A stretch of DNA of 64,000 bases from PALSA-1353 sp050012375. GTDB taxonomy: Bacteria > Planctomycetota > Phycisphaerae > Tepidisphaerales > Tepidisphaeraceae. Below, one piece after another: positions 35,005 through 44,078 of this stretch (its first letter is position 1; every line of letters begins with the position of its first letter). Position numbers and translations under genes: made by a program. Below the pieces are notes generated by a model. The model ran no database searches. It was not told where the DNA came from and saw only the letters and a program-made list of their open reading frames with translations. The DNA is taken from the NCBI GenBank assembly GCA_050012375.1, contig JBEKHH010000006.1:1-64000 (forward strand), read 5' to 3'.

Positions 35005-35284
35005 AAATTGAATGCCTCAAGTGGATTGGACGCTCGCGTAATGGAGCACCCCATCATCACATGGGTCGAACCTGCCCGAATCGCCTCGGCCGGGGTCGCG
35101 ATGCGAACGTGGTCGTTCTTGTCGTCGCCCGCGAGTTGAATGCCGGGCGTGATGATGAGCCTGCCATGTGGTAAAACCTCCCGGAGCAGCCGGGCTTCTT
35201 CCGATGAAGCGACCACGCCGTGACAACCGGCTTTCACGGCCAGTTGTGCGAGACGCAAGACTTGCTCGGCAAACCGCTTTCGGG
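34970..35284 (-). pseudogene. pyrF: orotidine 5'-phosphate decarboxylase, C-terminal fragment
   Basis: The minus frame EQVLRLAQLAVKAGCHGVVASSEEARLLREVLPHGRLIITPGIQ ... RIATPAEAIRAGSTHVMMGCSITRASNPLEAF matches the C-terminal third of OMP decarboxylase. The catalytic N-terminal part is absent: the fragment ends eight bases from the start codon of the GH43 gene. The pyrimidine pathway gene must be intact elsewhere. Confidence 0.7.
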
Positions 35285-35291
35285 AAATCTT

Positions 35292-36899
35292 ATGAAACCA
35301 ATCTCGCGGCGCAATGCTATGAAAGCGGCTCTCTTCGGTGTTCTTTCTACGCGAATTGTCGGTGAGTCGGCGCCGGCGATCGCCGGCTCTCCTGCAAACT
35401 CGGAACCGAAACCAGCCGTGGGCATCGAAGGCCAGCGCAAGGCAGATCTCGGCAATGGGACATACCTCAATCCGATCGTCGCCGGCGACCACCCGGATCC
35501 AACCGTGCTGAAGGATGGGGACGACTATTACATGACGTTTTCGTCGTTTTTTTCCTATCCTGGCGTCATCATCTGGCACTCGCGCGATCTCGTAAATTGG
35601 ACGCCGATCGGTCCTGCGCTGACAAAACCCATCGGCACGGTCTGGGCAATGGACATGGTCAAGCACGACGGGCGCTACTTTATCTACATCCCGGCAACTC
35701 CGAACGGTCAGCAAGCAATCTTCGTCATACACACGGATAATATTCGCGGCCCCTGGAGCGACCCTGTTGACCTCAAAGTTCCCGGTTGCATCGATCCAGG
35801 CCATGCCGTCGGCGAGGACGGTAAGCGCTATCTGTTTTTTAACGGCGTCCGCAGAATTGCCCTGACCGATGATGGCCTGGCGACAGTCGGTACATTGGAA
35901 CACGTCTACGATCCATGGCGCTACCCCGACAATTGGGTGGTCGAAATGTTCGCGCCGGAGGGCCCCAAGGTCTTTCGTCGCGGAGACTGGTTCTATCTGG
36001 TCGCGGCGGTGGGCGGCACGTCCGGTCCGCCGACAAGTCACATGGTCATCGTCGCCCGCTCGCATTCCATCCATGGCCCCTGGCAGAACTGCCCCCACAA
36101 TCCGATCGTCCATACCAAAAACGCTGAAGAACCGTGGTGGTCGCGCGGGCACGCCACGGTAGTGGAGGGACCGGGCGGCGATTGGTGGATGATCTATCAC
36201 GGTTACGAAAACGGCTTTCGCACGCTTGGCAGGCAAACCCTGCTGGAGCCGATCGAATGGACTGGTGACGGCTGGTTCGTCGCAAGAGGCGGAATGCTGT
36301 CGCAGCCACTTGCCAAACCCAGCAAGGGACTGCCGGGTCCGTCGGGCTTTGCGCTCTCGGACGATTTTTCGACAAATAAGTTCGGCGTGCAATGGAGCTT
36401 TTTCAATCCCGGCGCCGATGAGATGAAACGCGCGCGTTACGAAGCCAGCGCCCTGGTGGTTTCGGGCAAGGGCACAACCCTAGCCCACTGCTCTCCTCTC
36501 ACCTTCCTCGTGGGCGACCGAAGCTACGAGGCAGAGATCACACTAGATATTGGCGACGGCGCCCAAGCGGGAATATGCCTGTTTTACAGCGAGCGCATGT
36601 TCTGCGGCATTGGCTTCAGCAACACGCAGATGTTCACCTATAACTATGGCCAGGAGCATAGTTGGATGCGCCAGGACATGGCGACCCAAACGGTGCGACT
36701 GCGTGTGACCAACCATGCCAACATCGTGACGTTTTACTACCAAAGCAACGGCGAACCCTGGATCAAGCACCCGTGGCAAATGGAAGTGTCGGGCTATCAT
36801 CACAATGTCTTCGGCGGCTTTCTCAGTCTCAAATTTGGCGTCTATTGCACTGGAAGGGGGGAAACCAAGCTACGCGACTTTGTCTATAGGGCGTCTTAA
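35292..36899 (+). CDS. secreted GH43-family glycosidase with C-terminal beta-sandwich
   Basis: Product of 535 residues. A Tat-type signal (ISRRNAMKAALFG) leads into a five-bladed GH43 domain: the catalytic base in HPDPTVLKDGDDYYM, the pKa-modulating Asp region (CIDPGHAV), and the acid Glu in VVEMFAPEGP. The last 180 residues resemble the beta-sandwich of GH43 xylosidases. Beta-xylosidase or alpha-L-arabinofuranosidase activity is expected. The ATG at 35292 is chosen for the Tat motif. Upstream is a pyrF fragment rather than an ordinary promoter region, so this gene was probably moved here. Confidence 0.88.
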   Translation: MKPISRRNAMKAALFGVLSTRIVGESAPAIAGSPANSEPKPAVGIEGQRKADLGNGTYLNPIVAGDHPDPTVLKDGDDYYMTFSSFFSYPGVIIWHSRDLVNWTPIGPALTKPIGTVWAMDMVKHDGRYFIYIPATPNGQQAIFVIHTDNIRGPWSDPVDLKVPGCIDPGHAVGEDGKRYLFFNGVRRIALTDDGLATVGTLEHVYDPWRYPDNWVVEMFAPEGPKVFRRGDWFYLVAAVGGTSGPPTSHMVIVARSHSIHGPWQNCPHNPIVHTKNAEEPWWSRGHATVVEGPGGDWWMIYHGYENGFRTLGRQTLLEPIEWTGDGWFVARGGMLSQPLAKPSKGLPGPSGFALSDDFSTNKFGVQWSFFNPGADEMKRARYEASALVVSGKGTTLAHCSPLTFLVGDRSYEAEITLDIGDGAQAGICLFYSERMFCGIGFSNTQMFTYNYGQEHSWMRQDMATQTVRLRVTNHANIVTFYYQSNGEPWIKHPWQMEVSGYHHNVFGGFLSLKFGVYCTGRGETKLRDFVYRAS

Positions 36900-36901
36900 G
36901 G

Positions 36902-37222
36902 GTGGATACCGATTCCATCCTGGCACAAATTCGCGGTATGGGATACGTCGTCAAAATATTCAAAATCAACGGCACCGTCGAAATGCACGCGGTTCATTTG
37001 AAGTGCGAGTGGGTGCCGCAGATTGCCCGATGCAATGACGGCGATGGGCCGAATGAGGAATATCATGCGGCTTGCCTGTTGGCGGAGGCGGTCGGAATTG
37101 ATCTGAGGGACGGCTACCGTCCTACGCGCGCCTTTCCCCACCGCCTTGACTACGCGGTGGTGTTTCCCGTCACCGTGCTGTCGATCCTCGATCAGGAAGT
37201 GGTGGCGGTGGATTTGGAATAG
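36902..37222 (+). CDS. hypothetical protein, paralogue of 39630-39848
   Basis: Product of 106 residues, GTG start two bases after the GH43 stop. TDSILAQIRGMGYVVKIFKINGTVEMHAVHLKCEWVPQIARCNDGDGPNEEYHAACLLAEAVGIDL is about 80 percent identical to the 72-residue protein at 39630, with an added C-terminal strand region. No family was recognised; the alpha/beta pattern suggests a small cytoplasmic protein. The two copies flank the GH51 gene. Confidence 0.7.
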   Translation: MDTDSILAQIRGMGYVVKIFKINGTVEMHAVHLKCEWVPQIARCNDGDGPNEEYHAACLLAEAVGIDLRDGYRPTRAFPHRLDYAVVFPVTVLSILDQEVVAVDLE

Positions 37223-37230
37223 ACGCCGCA

Positions 37231-39315
37231 TTATTTTTCCGGAATCACATAGATATTTACGCTAAACGGCGCGAAGGTCGGCGTTGCGGCGACGGAGTCC
37301 AGAGATTGCTGCTCGACTTCGACGCCGGGCTTTTGGCCCAGGGTAATCGTGGCATTGATGTCGGATGGGGCCATGCGCCAGAGCGTTCCTTTGCCGGTCA
37401 ATTGCGCGCCGGTGATTGCGAGATTCAGTTGATGCGCGGATTCAGTGGGGTTTATCACGGCGACGGTAAGGGATTTCCGGTCAGTAGTCCACGCCGCGCA
37501 GACGTCGAGGGGAAATGTATCGCTACCGGCATTGACTCTGGGTTGCTCGCCGCCGGGAGGATATTTGGGCTTAGGCTGGGGAGAATTTCCGGAGACGTCG
37601 ACGGGGATCGTGCCGAAGTGATCACGATAGAGTTTGAAGAGGAGGCCAGTGGGATTGAGTTCGGCCTGCGTTCGATTGGAACTCAGCAACGATGTGGCGA
37701 AAGTGAAGGCGGCCATCTGGTAGAGGTCGGAGTGGCGGAACATTTCGTGGAAGGCCCAGGCATAGGCGGGGACGACTTTGTAAGAGTTGGGGGTGACGCG
37801 GCCGTAGGCCCATTCGTCGATATTGATGGGGACGGGCTTGGTTTTCAGGGCGGGGATGCGCTGGAGATAATCCTGATAGGCTTCGAATTTGGCGCGGACA
37901 TGGTTGGCGGGGCGGCGCATCCATTCGACGAGCGGCTCGCCAGGGTCAGTGGGGACACCGTCAGCCTTCGCGAGGTCGAAGCGCTGGTCGTTGTAGGAAT
38001 AAAAGTGCTCGCTGACCAGGTCCATGTTGTCGAGGCAATGGACAAAGAGTCCGCCAGTCCAGTCGCCGGGGCCCAGGGGATCGGGAATGAGCTTGCCGGT
38101 GAGATGGAGGGATTGCTTCGAGCCGACCATGGTATCGGGCATGGCGCCGCTGGCGATAAGCTTAATCGTCGGATCGACGCGGCGCATCGCTTTGGCGAAG
38201 AGATTGTGCTTGATCTCGAACTGATCGAGTGACATCGCACCCATTTGCCAACTGCCCCAGGCTTCGTTGCCGACGCCCCAGAATTTGACGCCGTAAGGCT
38301 CCGGATGGCCGTTGGCGGCGCGGAGTCGGCCCATGGGGGTTGTGGCGTCGCCGTTGGTGTACTGGACATATTCGGCGGCGGAGCGGGCGTCGCCGAACCC
38401 GGCATTCACAGTAATGTACGGCTCGACGTCGAGGAGCCGGCACATCGTCATGAATTCATCGGTGCCGACGTCGTTAGGCTGAACGGCGTTCCAGACGGGG
38501 TCCATGATGGGCGGGCGCTGATCCCGGTCGCCGATGGCATCGCGCCAGTCGAACGCGGAGACGAAGTTTCCGCCGGGGAAACGATAGACGCCGGAATGTA
38601 ATTGCTTGAGCGCGTCGATGACTTCGGCGCGGAAACCTTCGACGTTATCGGCAGGCATAAGGGAGACAGCGCCGACGTGAAATGAGCCGGTTCCCATGCC
38701 GGTGATTTCCAGTTGAGCGCCCGTGCTGTCGGCTTGGGCGACGAAGGTCAGGGGGAATTTGGCGTATGTAGTAGTGAGATTGTTGATGGGAATGGTCTGG
38801 CGGTCGGCTGGGGTATTGCCCCAGATGAGTGTCACCGAGATGGATGCGCCTGAACCGCCGGCCAAGAGAATGCGACCCGTGTAGGATTTGCCTTTGACGA
38901 CGGCCAAACCGGTTTGGCGAATGCCATGCGGTTGGGACGCGTCGAGATTGATCAGTGGCGAGTGCTCGCCGACGTAGGGGTGGTCGGTATCCATGATGAT
39001 GGATTCGGCGGGGCCAATGGAGGTCCACCGCCGCGAGGCGCCACGCCCGCGCCCTGAGCCGGGGGCAGCGGGCTGTGACGCGGATTGAGCCGTGATTGGG
39101 TTGTAAAACTTGCGGTCGTCAAGCATTTCGGCCCACAGGCCGTTGTTGATGATACCGCCGATGTGTTCGAGGAACTGGCCGTAGAGGTATTTTGAAATGG
39201 GGTCATGGGTTTTGGCGGCGTCGATTGTGGCGGTGGGAACTTGATCGTCGGCGCAGACCCACGCGAGCGACAAAAGAATTGTGGCAGCGAAGATGGTCGT
39301 CAGGAGTGTTTTCAT
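37231..39315 (-). CDS. secreted alpha-L-arabinofuranosidase (GH51)
   Basis: Product of 694 residues with a signal peptide (about 1-22). KYLYGQFLEHIGGIINNGLWAEML is the GH51 entry motif. A carbohydrate-binding beta-sandwich insert (about 90-220) is followed by the barrel with acid/base Glu in GVGNEAWG and nucleophile Glu in INIDEWAYG, then a C-terminal beta domain. It removes arabinofuranose side chains from arabinoxylan or arabinan and pairs logically with the nearby GH43 enzyme. The ATG at 39315 gives a clean signal peptide; the frame extends 12 codons further upstream. Confidence 0.92.
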   Translation of the reverse strand: MKTLLTTIFAATILLSLAWVCADDQVPTATIDAAKTHDPISKYLYGQFLEHIGGIINNGLWAEMLDDRKFYNPITAQSASQPAAPGSGRGRGASRRWTSIGPAESIIMDTDHPYVGEHSPLINLDASQPHGIRQTGLAVVKGKSYTGRILLAGGSGASISVTLIWGNTPADRQTIPINNLTTTYAKFPLTFVAQADSTGAQLEITGMGTGSFHVGAVSLMPADNVEGFRAEVIDALKQLHSGVYRFPGGNFVSAFDWRDAIGDRDQRPPIMDPVWNAVQPNDVGTDEFMTMCRLLDVEPYITVNAGFGDARSAAEYVQYTNGDATTPMGRLRAANGHPEPYGVKFWGVGNEAWGSWQMGAMSLDQFEIKHNLFAKAMRRVDPTIKLIASGAMPDTMVGSKQSLHLTGKLIPDPLGPGDWTGGLFVHCLDNMDLVSEHFYSYNDQRFDLAKADGVPTDPGEPLVEWMRRPANHVRAKFEAYQDYLQRIPALKTKPVPINIDEWAYGRVTPNSYKVVPAYAWAFHEMFRHSDLYQMAAFTFATSLLSSNRTQAELNPTGLLFKLYRDHFGTIPVDVSGNSPQPKPKYPPGGEQPRVNAGSDTFPLDVCAAWTTDRKSLTVAVINPTESAHQLNLAITGAQLTGKGTLWRMAPSDINATITLGQKPGVEVEQQSLDSVAATPTFAPFSVNIYVIPEK

Positions 39316-39459
39316 GGTTAGGCTCGATTTAACGCGAACGGCGGGGATCATACCATTTTGTCTATCGCTCTGGCGTCATGTCATGAAGGAATCGGGCCAG
39401 GGATAGCTGCCGGGTTTGACGCGGAGAAACGGCCTCGATCCGAAACGTGGAAAAAGAAG

Positions 39460-39630
39460 ATGGCCGCATACTGGCGAAAGCGCGGGCATCCGGTCGGGCA
39501 TCCTGAGAATAGATTTTGGACGGCACGGGAAGATGCGATGGTGCGCAGTGGTCCGGCTGCGGAAGTTGCCCGAAAGCTCAAGCGGAGCCTGGGCGCCGTC
39601 TACAGCCGACGGTGGACACTTGGGATTTGA
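39460..39630 (+). CDS. small SANT/Myb-like helix-turn-helix protein
   Basis: About 56 residues from the ATG at 39460; the frame is open from 39358. The motif RFWTAREDAMVRSGPAAEVARKLKRSLGAVYSRRWTL resembles the short DNA-binding repeats common in planctomycetes (W-x4-D ... VA-x-L-x-R-S-x-x-AV-x-x-RR). The stop overlaps the start of the next small gene (TGATG). A matching piece of its end (VAVYSRRWKLE) recurs near 47240 as a remnant. Confidence 0.55.
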   Translation: MAAYWRKRGHPVGHPENRFWTAREDAMVRSGPAAEVARKLKRSLGAVYSRRWTLGI

Positions 39631-39848
39631 TGACCCTCACCGATTCCATCCTCGCACAGATTCGCGGCATGGGATACGTCGTCAAAGTGTTCACCGTGAA
39701 CGGCAGCGTCGAAATGCATGCGGTTCATCTGGCGTGCGAACGTGAACCGCAGATCGCTCGATGCAACGACGGAGACGGGCCAGACGAGGAATATCGAGCG
39801 GTTTGTCTGCTGGCGGTGGCGTGCGCCGTGGAATTAAAAGACGGGTGA
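39630..39848 (+). CDS. hypothetical protein, paralogue of 36902-37222
   Basis: Product of 72 residues. TLTDSILAQIRGMGYVVKVFTVNGSVEMHAVHLACEREPQIARCNDGDGPDEEYRAVCLLAVA closely matches the larger copy 2.7 kb away but lacks its last 30 residues. Coupled to the helix-turn-helix gene just upstream. Function unknown. Confidence 0.65.
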   Translation: MTLTDSILAQIRGMGYVVKVFTVNGSVEMHAVHLACEREPQIARCNDGDGPDEEYRAVCLLAVACAVELKDG

Positions 39849-39899
39849 ATTACTTTCGCCGAGCACCCGCCCCGGCCGGTGCGATCGCCGAGCACTGAG

Positions 39900-40145
39900 T
39901 CACAGCGACTTCAGCACCCAGACGATTATGATTACCGCAACGCAGACGCCCACGCTCATTACAATCCAAAGCGGCTTCCTGGGGGAGGAGTCTTCCTCTG
40001 AGATGTATTGGCCACAATTCGGGCACACCTCGGCTTGTTCGTAAACCGGCTTGCCACAGAAAGGACATGGCTCGGTTTCGGCGAATTCGTCGCCCTCGTC
40101 CTGATCGATGTCAGAATCGTCGGGGTCTCGGGGATCGTCCGGCAC
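39900..40145 (-). CDS. zinc-ribbon membrane protein
   Basis: Product of 81 residues. After an acidic N-terminus comes a zinc ribbon with two CPxCG-type knuckles (CPFCGKPV and CPNCGQYI), and one C-terminal transmembrane helix (WIVMSVGVCVAVIIIVWVL). Such proteins are common and uncharacterised in planctomycetes; a role in binding a partner at the membrane is a guess. Confidence 0.75.
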   Translation of the reverse strand: MPDDPRDPDDSDIDQDEGDEFAETEPCPFCGKPVYEQAEVCPNCGQYISEEDSSPRKPLWIVMSVGVCVAVIIIVWVLKSL

Positions 40146-40230
40146 GAAGCCATATTAGCTGTCATTATCCGGGATGCCCAGGTGTATCTTCGCGCGACAT
40201 GCAAAAAGCACAGCGACGGGGACCAGAGGA

Positions 40231-40255
40231 CTGGGGTCAGATCATTGACGGCAAC
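40231..40255 (+). repeat. short repeat containing GGGGTCAGATCATTGAC
   Basis: This word recurs with two or three changes near 46590 (GGCGTCAAATCATTGACC). It resembles the conserved ends around REP-associated transposase relics. It directly precedes IS66 relic d. Confidence 0.35.
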
Positions 40256-40269
40256 GGTTTAGCGACACA

Positions 40270-40467
40270 TTGTTCGTCGGCAACGAGCGCGGCGGCCAGC
40301 CTGCGGCGATCGTCAGCTCGATGACCAGCACCTGCCGCCGGCACTTCATCGATCCGCAGCGTTACCTGACGCAACTGCTGACGAAACTGCCGGCGACGCC
40401 GATCAGCCAGATCGAGCGATGGCTGCCGGATGAATGGAAGCGGCGAATTTCGCGGCCGTCAGGGTAG
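40270..40467 (+). mobile_element. IS66 transposase 3'-end relic d
   Basis: Reads FVGNERGGQPAAIVSSMTSTCRRHFIDPQRYLTQLLTKLPATPISQIERWLPDEWKRR, the best preserved of the solo C-terminal ends. No transposase catalytic domain or terminal inverted repeats are present. Confidence 0.75.
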
Positions 40468-40483
40468 GAATGCTGTTGGCGCA

Positions 40484-40715
40484 GCGGATACGTCTGCCGT
40501 TGGCATTCCCCGCGCCACCGCAACTCTGGTAATGCGCATGAACCGCAACCGCATGGATCGCGTTGTAAACTGCCGCCGCCAGCTTGGCCGTTTCCCATTC
40601 TCCACGGCGCTGCAACCGGTCGGTGATTCGTTTCCATCGCAGCAGGTCCGGCGCCAGGGCTTCGCGGAAGCGGGCCATTTCCAGGCGGGTGAGGCGCGGA
40701 TCACGCGCGCAATGG
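40484..40715 (-). pseudogene. unidentified helical gene fragment
   Basis: The minus frame LTRLEMARFREALAPDLLRWKRITDRLQRRGEWETAKLAAAVYNAIHAVAVHAHYQSC reads like a real helical protein segment, but it lacks a start and sits between an IS66 relic and a PEP-CTERM gene tail. I cannot name a family. Confidence 0.25.
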
Positions 40716-42401
40716 CCTCCGGACGCTCCGCCGTCCCCCAAGCATGAGAATCGACGCAATCATTACCGAAAGCGACGCCGGCTCAGGCACCGCCTCGAAA
40801 TCGATCTGCACCTCGCTCGGCGAGTAAACCACGGAATATCCCACGCCCTGCGGCAGCGTCGGAGCTATCGTGTCGACGAAAACCCCGCTGACCGACGAAC
40901 CGCCGAGAATCGTCAGCAAATCTCCGATCGCCGGCGTATAACCTGGCGCCAGCGACCATTCCAGCGTTCCACCCAAGTTCACTGTTCCGCTGGCGTCGAA
41001 CAATCCGCTGGCGGTCGTGCCCTTGGAAAGCTGGAACGACATCGTCCCGTCGGAATTGTCATCGAACGCCGATGCGTTGATCTCACTCCCGGAAAAAATC
41101 GCCAGCAGCCCGTCGTTGGTCAGCAGCGGCGCCGATGTGGTGAAGATTCGCCCGCCCGCCACTGTCAACGTGCCCGTGTTGCTCGCCAGCGTGTTCAGGG
41201 CCGTAAAATTCGAGCCCGTCCCGCTTAGCTGGACGTTCGCGGCATTTGCTGTAATCGAGGTCGAGGGCAAATTCAGCGTAGAGCCGGCGAACACGTTCCA
41301 CGTCCCCCCGACCAGCGTGCCCGAGTCCAGGTTCGTCAGCAGGCTCGGAGAAGAAATCGTCACGTTACCCCCGTTGCTTGCCTGGATCGTGCCGTTGTTC
41401 GTGAACGTCCCGGCGATTGTCAGGGTGACCCCTGACACGGGCGAGGAAATCACGCCGTTGTTCACAATGCTTCCCGTCGTGTTCCCCACCGTGCCCAAAT
41501 TAGAGCCCGTGGCGATCGAAATGTTCGGACCGATTGTCAACGTGCCGGAAGACGAATAGACACTGGACGTTTCTCCTCGATCCCCCTGAAGCAGGATTTT
41601 TCCCGTGCCGCCCAAAGTTTGTGTTCCCGAGAAGATCATTGATCCCGACCCGTAAGGCGTCGCCCCGATCTGCACGGTCGCACTATTGGCAAGCGTGAAC
41701 CCGTTTTCAAATGTGGGCGTAACCCCGTTGGTGATTTGGGCCCCGGTGCTCAACGTTACTCCATTGATGATCAGAGACGTGAACAGATACGAGCCCGATC
41801 TCGTGATAGCCAGTTGCGTGCCGTCGGTGGATGAAATCGTACCGCCATCGATCTCCCCGCCGTAAAACGACCAGTTCGAACCGCTTTGTGAAAGCACCAG
41901 GTCATTGCCCGTGTTGTTGATGGTCGCCCCGTTGTTCAAGCTCCAACTGGCGTCCTTGGAAACAATCTGCTGAAGCTGCGCGGTCGTGGCCGGTCCATAA
42001 AGATATTCAAACCCGCCCGTGACCTTGAACGTCCCCAAAGTGCTGGCCATGGTGTCTAAAACCACGCTCGCGCCGGACGTCGTGATCAACCCATTGTTTG
42101 CCCATGAGCCTTCCAAAACCAGGACGCCGTTGCTGGAAATGGTGATCGATGAATTATTGATCAGGCTGTTGCCCGTCAGGTCTCCCCCGGTTAGCGGGGC
42201 ATCCAGCGTCAGCGTGGACAACGTCGAAGTGTACGAGGCGACGACGTTCCCATTGTTGGTCGAGGTGATCGTTCCGCCTTCGATGGTCCCGCCCAAAAGG
42301 TCGATCGGCTCGGTCCCATCCGCATTCAGTGTGGCCCCCGTATTGTTGATCACGCCGGAACCAATCACGCCGATGTATGCTTTCGTCCGCGAAACCTCCA
42401 A
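40701..42401 (-). CDS. C-terminal half of split beta-strand-repeat PEP-CTERM protein
   Basis: This 566-codon frame continues gene 42417-44078 in the same reading frame after one TAA. It contains autotransporter-like repeats (NNTGATLNADGT, FTNNGTIQASNGGNVTI, GTLTVAGGRIFTTSAP) and a PEP-CTERM end (EAVPEPASLSVMIASILMLGGRR). On its own it has no signal peptide, so an independent product would stay in the cytoplasm. It is part of one ancestral gene of about 1125 codons, now interrupted, unless the stop is read through or is a sequencing error. Confidence 0.7.
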   Translation of the reverse strand: MEVSRTKAYIGVIGSGVINNTGATLNADGTEPIDLLGGTIEGGTITSTNNGNVVASYTSTLSTLTLDAPLTGGDLTGNSLINNSSITISSNGVLVLEGSWANNGLITTSGASVVLDTMASTLGTFKVTGGFEYLYGPATTAQLQQIVSKDASWSLNNGATINNTGNDLVLSQSGSNWSFYGGEIDGGTISSTDGTQLAITRSGSYLFTSLIINGVTLSTGAQITNGVTPTFENGFTLANSATVQIGATPYGSGSMIFSGTQTLGGTGKILLQGDRGETSSVYSSSGTLTIGPNISIATGSNLGTVGNTTGSIVNNGVISSPVSGVTLTIAGTFTNNGTIQASNGGNVTISSPSLLTNLDSGTLVGGTWNVFAGSTLNLPSTSITANAANVQLSGTGSNFTALNTLASNTGTLTVAGGRIFTTSAPLLTNDGLLAIFSGSEINASAFDDNSDGTMSFQLSKGTTASGLFDASGTVNLGGTLEWSLAPGYTPAIGDLLTILGGSSVSGVFVDTIAPTLPQGVGYSVVYSPSEVQIDFEAVPEPASLSVMIASILMLGGRRSVRRPLRA

Positions 42402-42416
42402 CGCCTGGGCCGTGGT

Positions 42417-44078
42417 TTAGGTCCCCGCGAAAAGAACGCCCCCGTTGGTCGCGGTGATGTTGTTCAATCCCGTCCCCGTTCCGCCGACGATCAGCACCGC
42501 ATTGCTCTCCGAGATGCTCCCGGTATTGGACCACGTCCCATTCAGCGACAGCGTCCCGCCCGTCGCTGTCATCGTTCCCGTGTTCGTCCACGATCCGTTC
42601 ACTGTCATCGTGTTCGACGCAACGCTGATCGTCCCCGAATTGGTCCAGGGAACGCTGTCGCTGACCGTGATCGGCGTGCCCGTCGTTCCCAGCGAGATCG
42701 TTCCCTGATTCTGCACCGTCGTCACGTTGATGTAATTATCATTCGACGACCCGCCCGAACCCGTGGTGATGGTGACCGACGGGCCGATCGTCACGTTTGT
42801 CCCGCCGATGTTGCTCGTCCAGTTGCTCCCGTTGGTCAGATTGTTGACGATGATTTCCCCCGTCCCGCCGAACGTGCTCGAATCGCTGGCGACAATCCCG
42901 CAGCCGCTGTTCAGCGTGATGTTGTGATTCTCTAGCGTCAGTCCGTTCTGGACCGTGATATTGTCCATGCTGCCGTAAGGCGTGCTGTGGTTGAGCGCGA
43001 CATCCAGCGTCACGCCGTTGAGCGTCGCCGAGTTGCCGTTCGTATAAAGCGTCGCCGCCGCATTCGTGCTCAAAATGGTTCCCCCGACGATGTCGCCGCC
43101 GGCCAGCTCTAGCGATCCCGTGTTCGCCAGGTTCAGCGTGCCGCTGTTGGTCAGCGTGCCCGTCAGAGCCAGAGTGCCGCCCGTATCGTTGATCGTCCCC
43201 AATTGCCCCGTCGTGGTGGTCCCGCCCAGGATGATCGCCCCGGCGCTCAGGTTGATGGTCCCGTTGTTCACCCAATTTGCGCCCGTGATGGTGATATCAT
43301 CGTTGGAACTGCTGCACGTGATCACCCCGTTATTCACCAGCGGGGCCGAAGCGCTGCCGATGGTCGCCCCCGCAAACGTCGTCGTGTTCGCCGTAATGGT
43401 GATCCCCGAGCCGATCGTGAGGGTGGACGAACTGTTCGCCCCGGCCAGTTGATTGCCCGGATATCCGTAAAATACAATTTCACCAGTTCCGGAGATGCTT
43501 TGCGACCCCGAAAACAAAACTGAGTTCCCCTCGCCGTTGATATTCAGCGTCGCCGAATTGAGCGTCAGACCGTTGGTTACCGTCAGGTAATTGTTGGCAG
43601 AAATCGTTCCCCCCAGGGTGACGCCGCTGATCGTCGGCGCACTGCCGTTAGGCCCGCCGAGCTCGACGGTCCCGCCCGTCGATTCCACCGTCCCCCCGGT
43701 CAGCGTTCCACCGTACAGTTGATACGTCCCGGCGCTGGCGTTCAACGTCCCCGCGAGAGACAGCGTCCCCGCGCTTTGGTAAAGCAAGGCATTGGCCGAG
43801 GTGATGGAGATATTGTTGATCGCGGTGGTGGAAGACAGCGTGACGGTATAGCTGCTGCCCGTCGCGGATAGAAAAGCGTCATAGGTGTTATTGGATGGAT
43901 ACGAGGGATTAGTCGACCACTTGGTTGGGTCCGTCCACGATCCCGAAGCAGCTGCCGCCCACGTCGCCTCTGTGTTGGCGCGGGCAATCGGCCCATGCGA
44001 CAACGCGCCCGCCGCTCCCACGGCCACCGCCAAGCGCAAAGCCAATTCCCGCCGCCCGTTTCGTGCACGGCGCATCAT
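42417..44078 (-). CDS. N-terminal half of split beta-strand-repeat PEP-CTERM protein
   Basis: Product of 553 residues. A signal peptide (about 1-36, ending ARA) is followed by WAAAASGSWTDPTKWS, the usual start of planctomycete/verrucomicrobial autotransporter-like repeat proteins, then many short Gly/Thr/Asn repeats (TLTNSGTLNLANTGSLELAGGDI, WTNTGTMTATGGTLSLNG). It ends at a TAA (42417-42419) just before TTAQALEVSRTKAYIG, which carries on in frame. Without the downstream half it lacks the PEP-CTERM signal. The ATG at 44078 follows GGGAGGACGAAA. Confidence 0.7.
   Translation of the reverse strand: MMRRARNGRRELALRLAVAVGAAGALSHGPIARANTEATWAAAASGSWTDPTKWSTNPSYPSNNTYDAFLSATGSSYTVTLSSTTAINNISITSANALLYQSAGTLSLAGTLNASAGTYQLYGGTLTGGTVESTGGTVELGGPNGSAPTISGVTLGGTISANNYLTVTNGLTLNSATLNINGEGNSVLFSGSQSISGTGEIVFYGYPGNQLAGANSSSTLTIGSGITITANTTTFAGATIGSASAPLVNNGVITCSSSNDDITITGANWVNNGTINLSAGAIILGGTTTTGQLGTINDTGGTLALTGTLTNSGTLNLANTGSLELAGGDIVGGTILSTNAAATLYTNGNSATLNGVTLDVALNHSTPYGSMDNITVQNGLTLENHNITLNSGCGIVASDSSTFGGTGEIIVNNLTNGSNWTSNIGGTNVTIGPSVTITTGSGGSSNDNYINVTTVQNQGTISLGTTGTPITVSDSVPWTNSGTISVASNTMTVNGSWTNTGTMTATGGTLSLNGTWSNTGSISESNAVLIVGGTGTGLNNITATNGGVLFAGT

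Noticed and set aside
34695..36392. 565-codon minus-strand open frame
   Set aside because: Most of it is antisense to the GH43 gene, which has family motifs. Only its part at 34970-35284 resembles a real protein (pyrF fragment).
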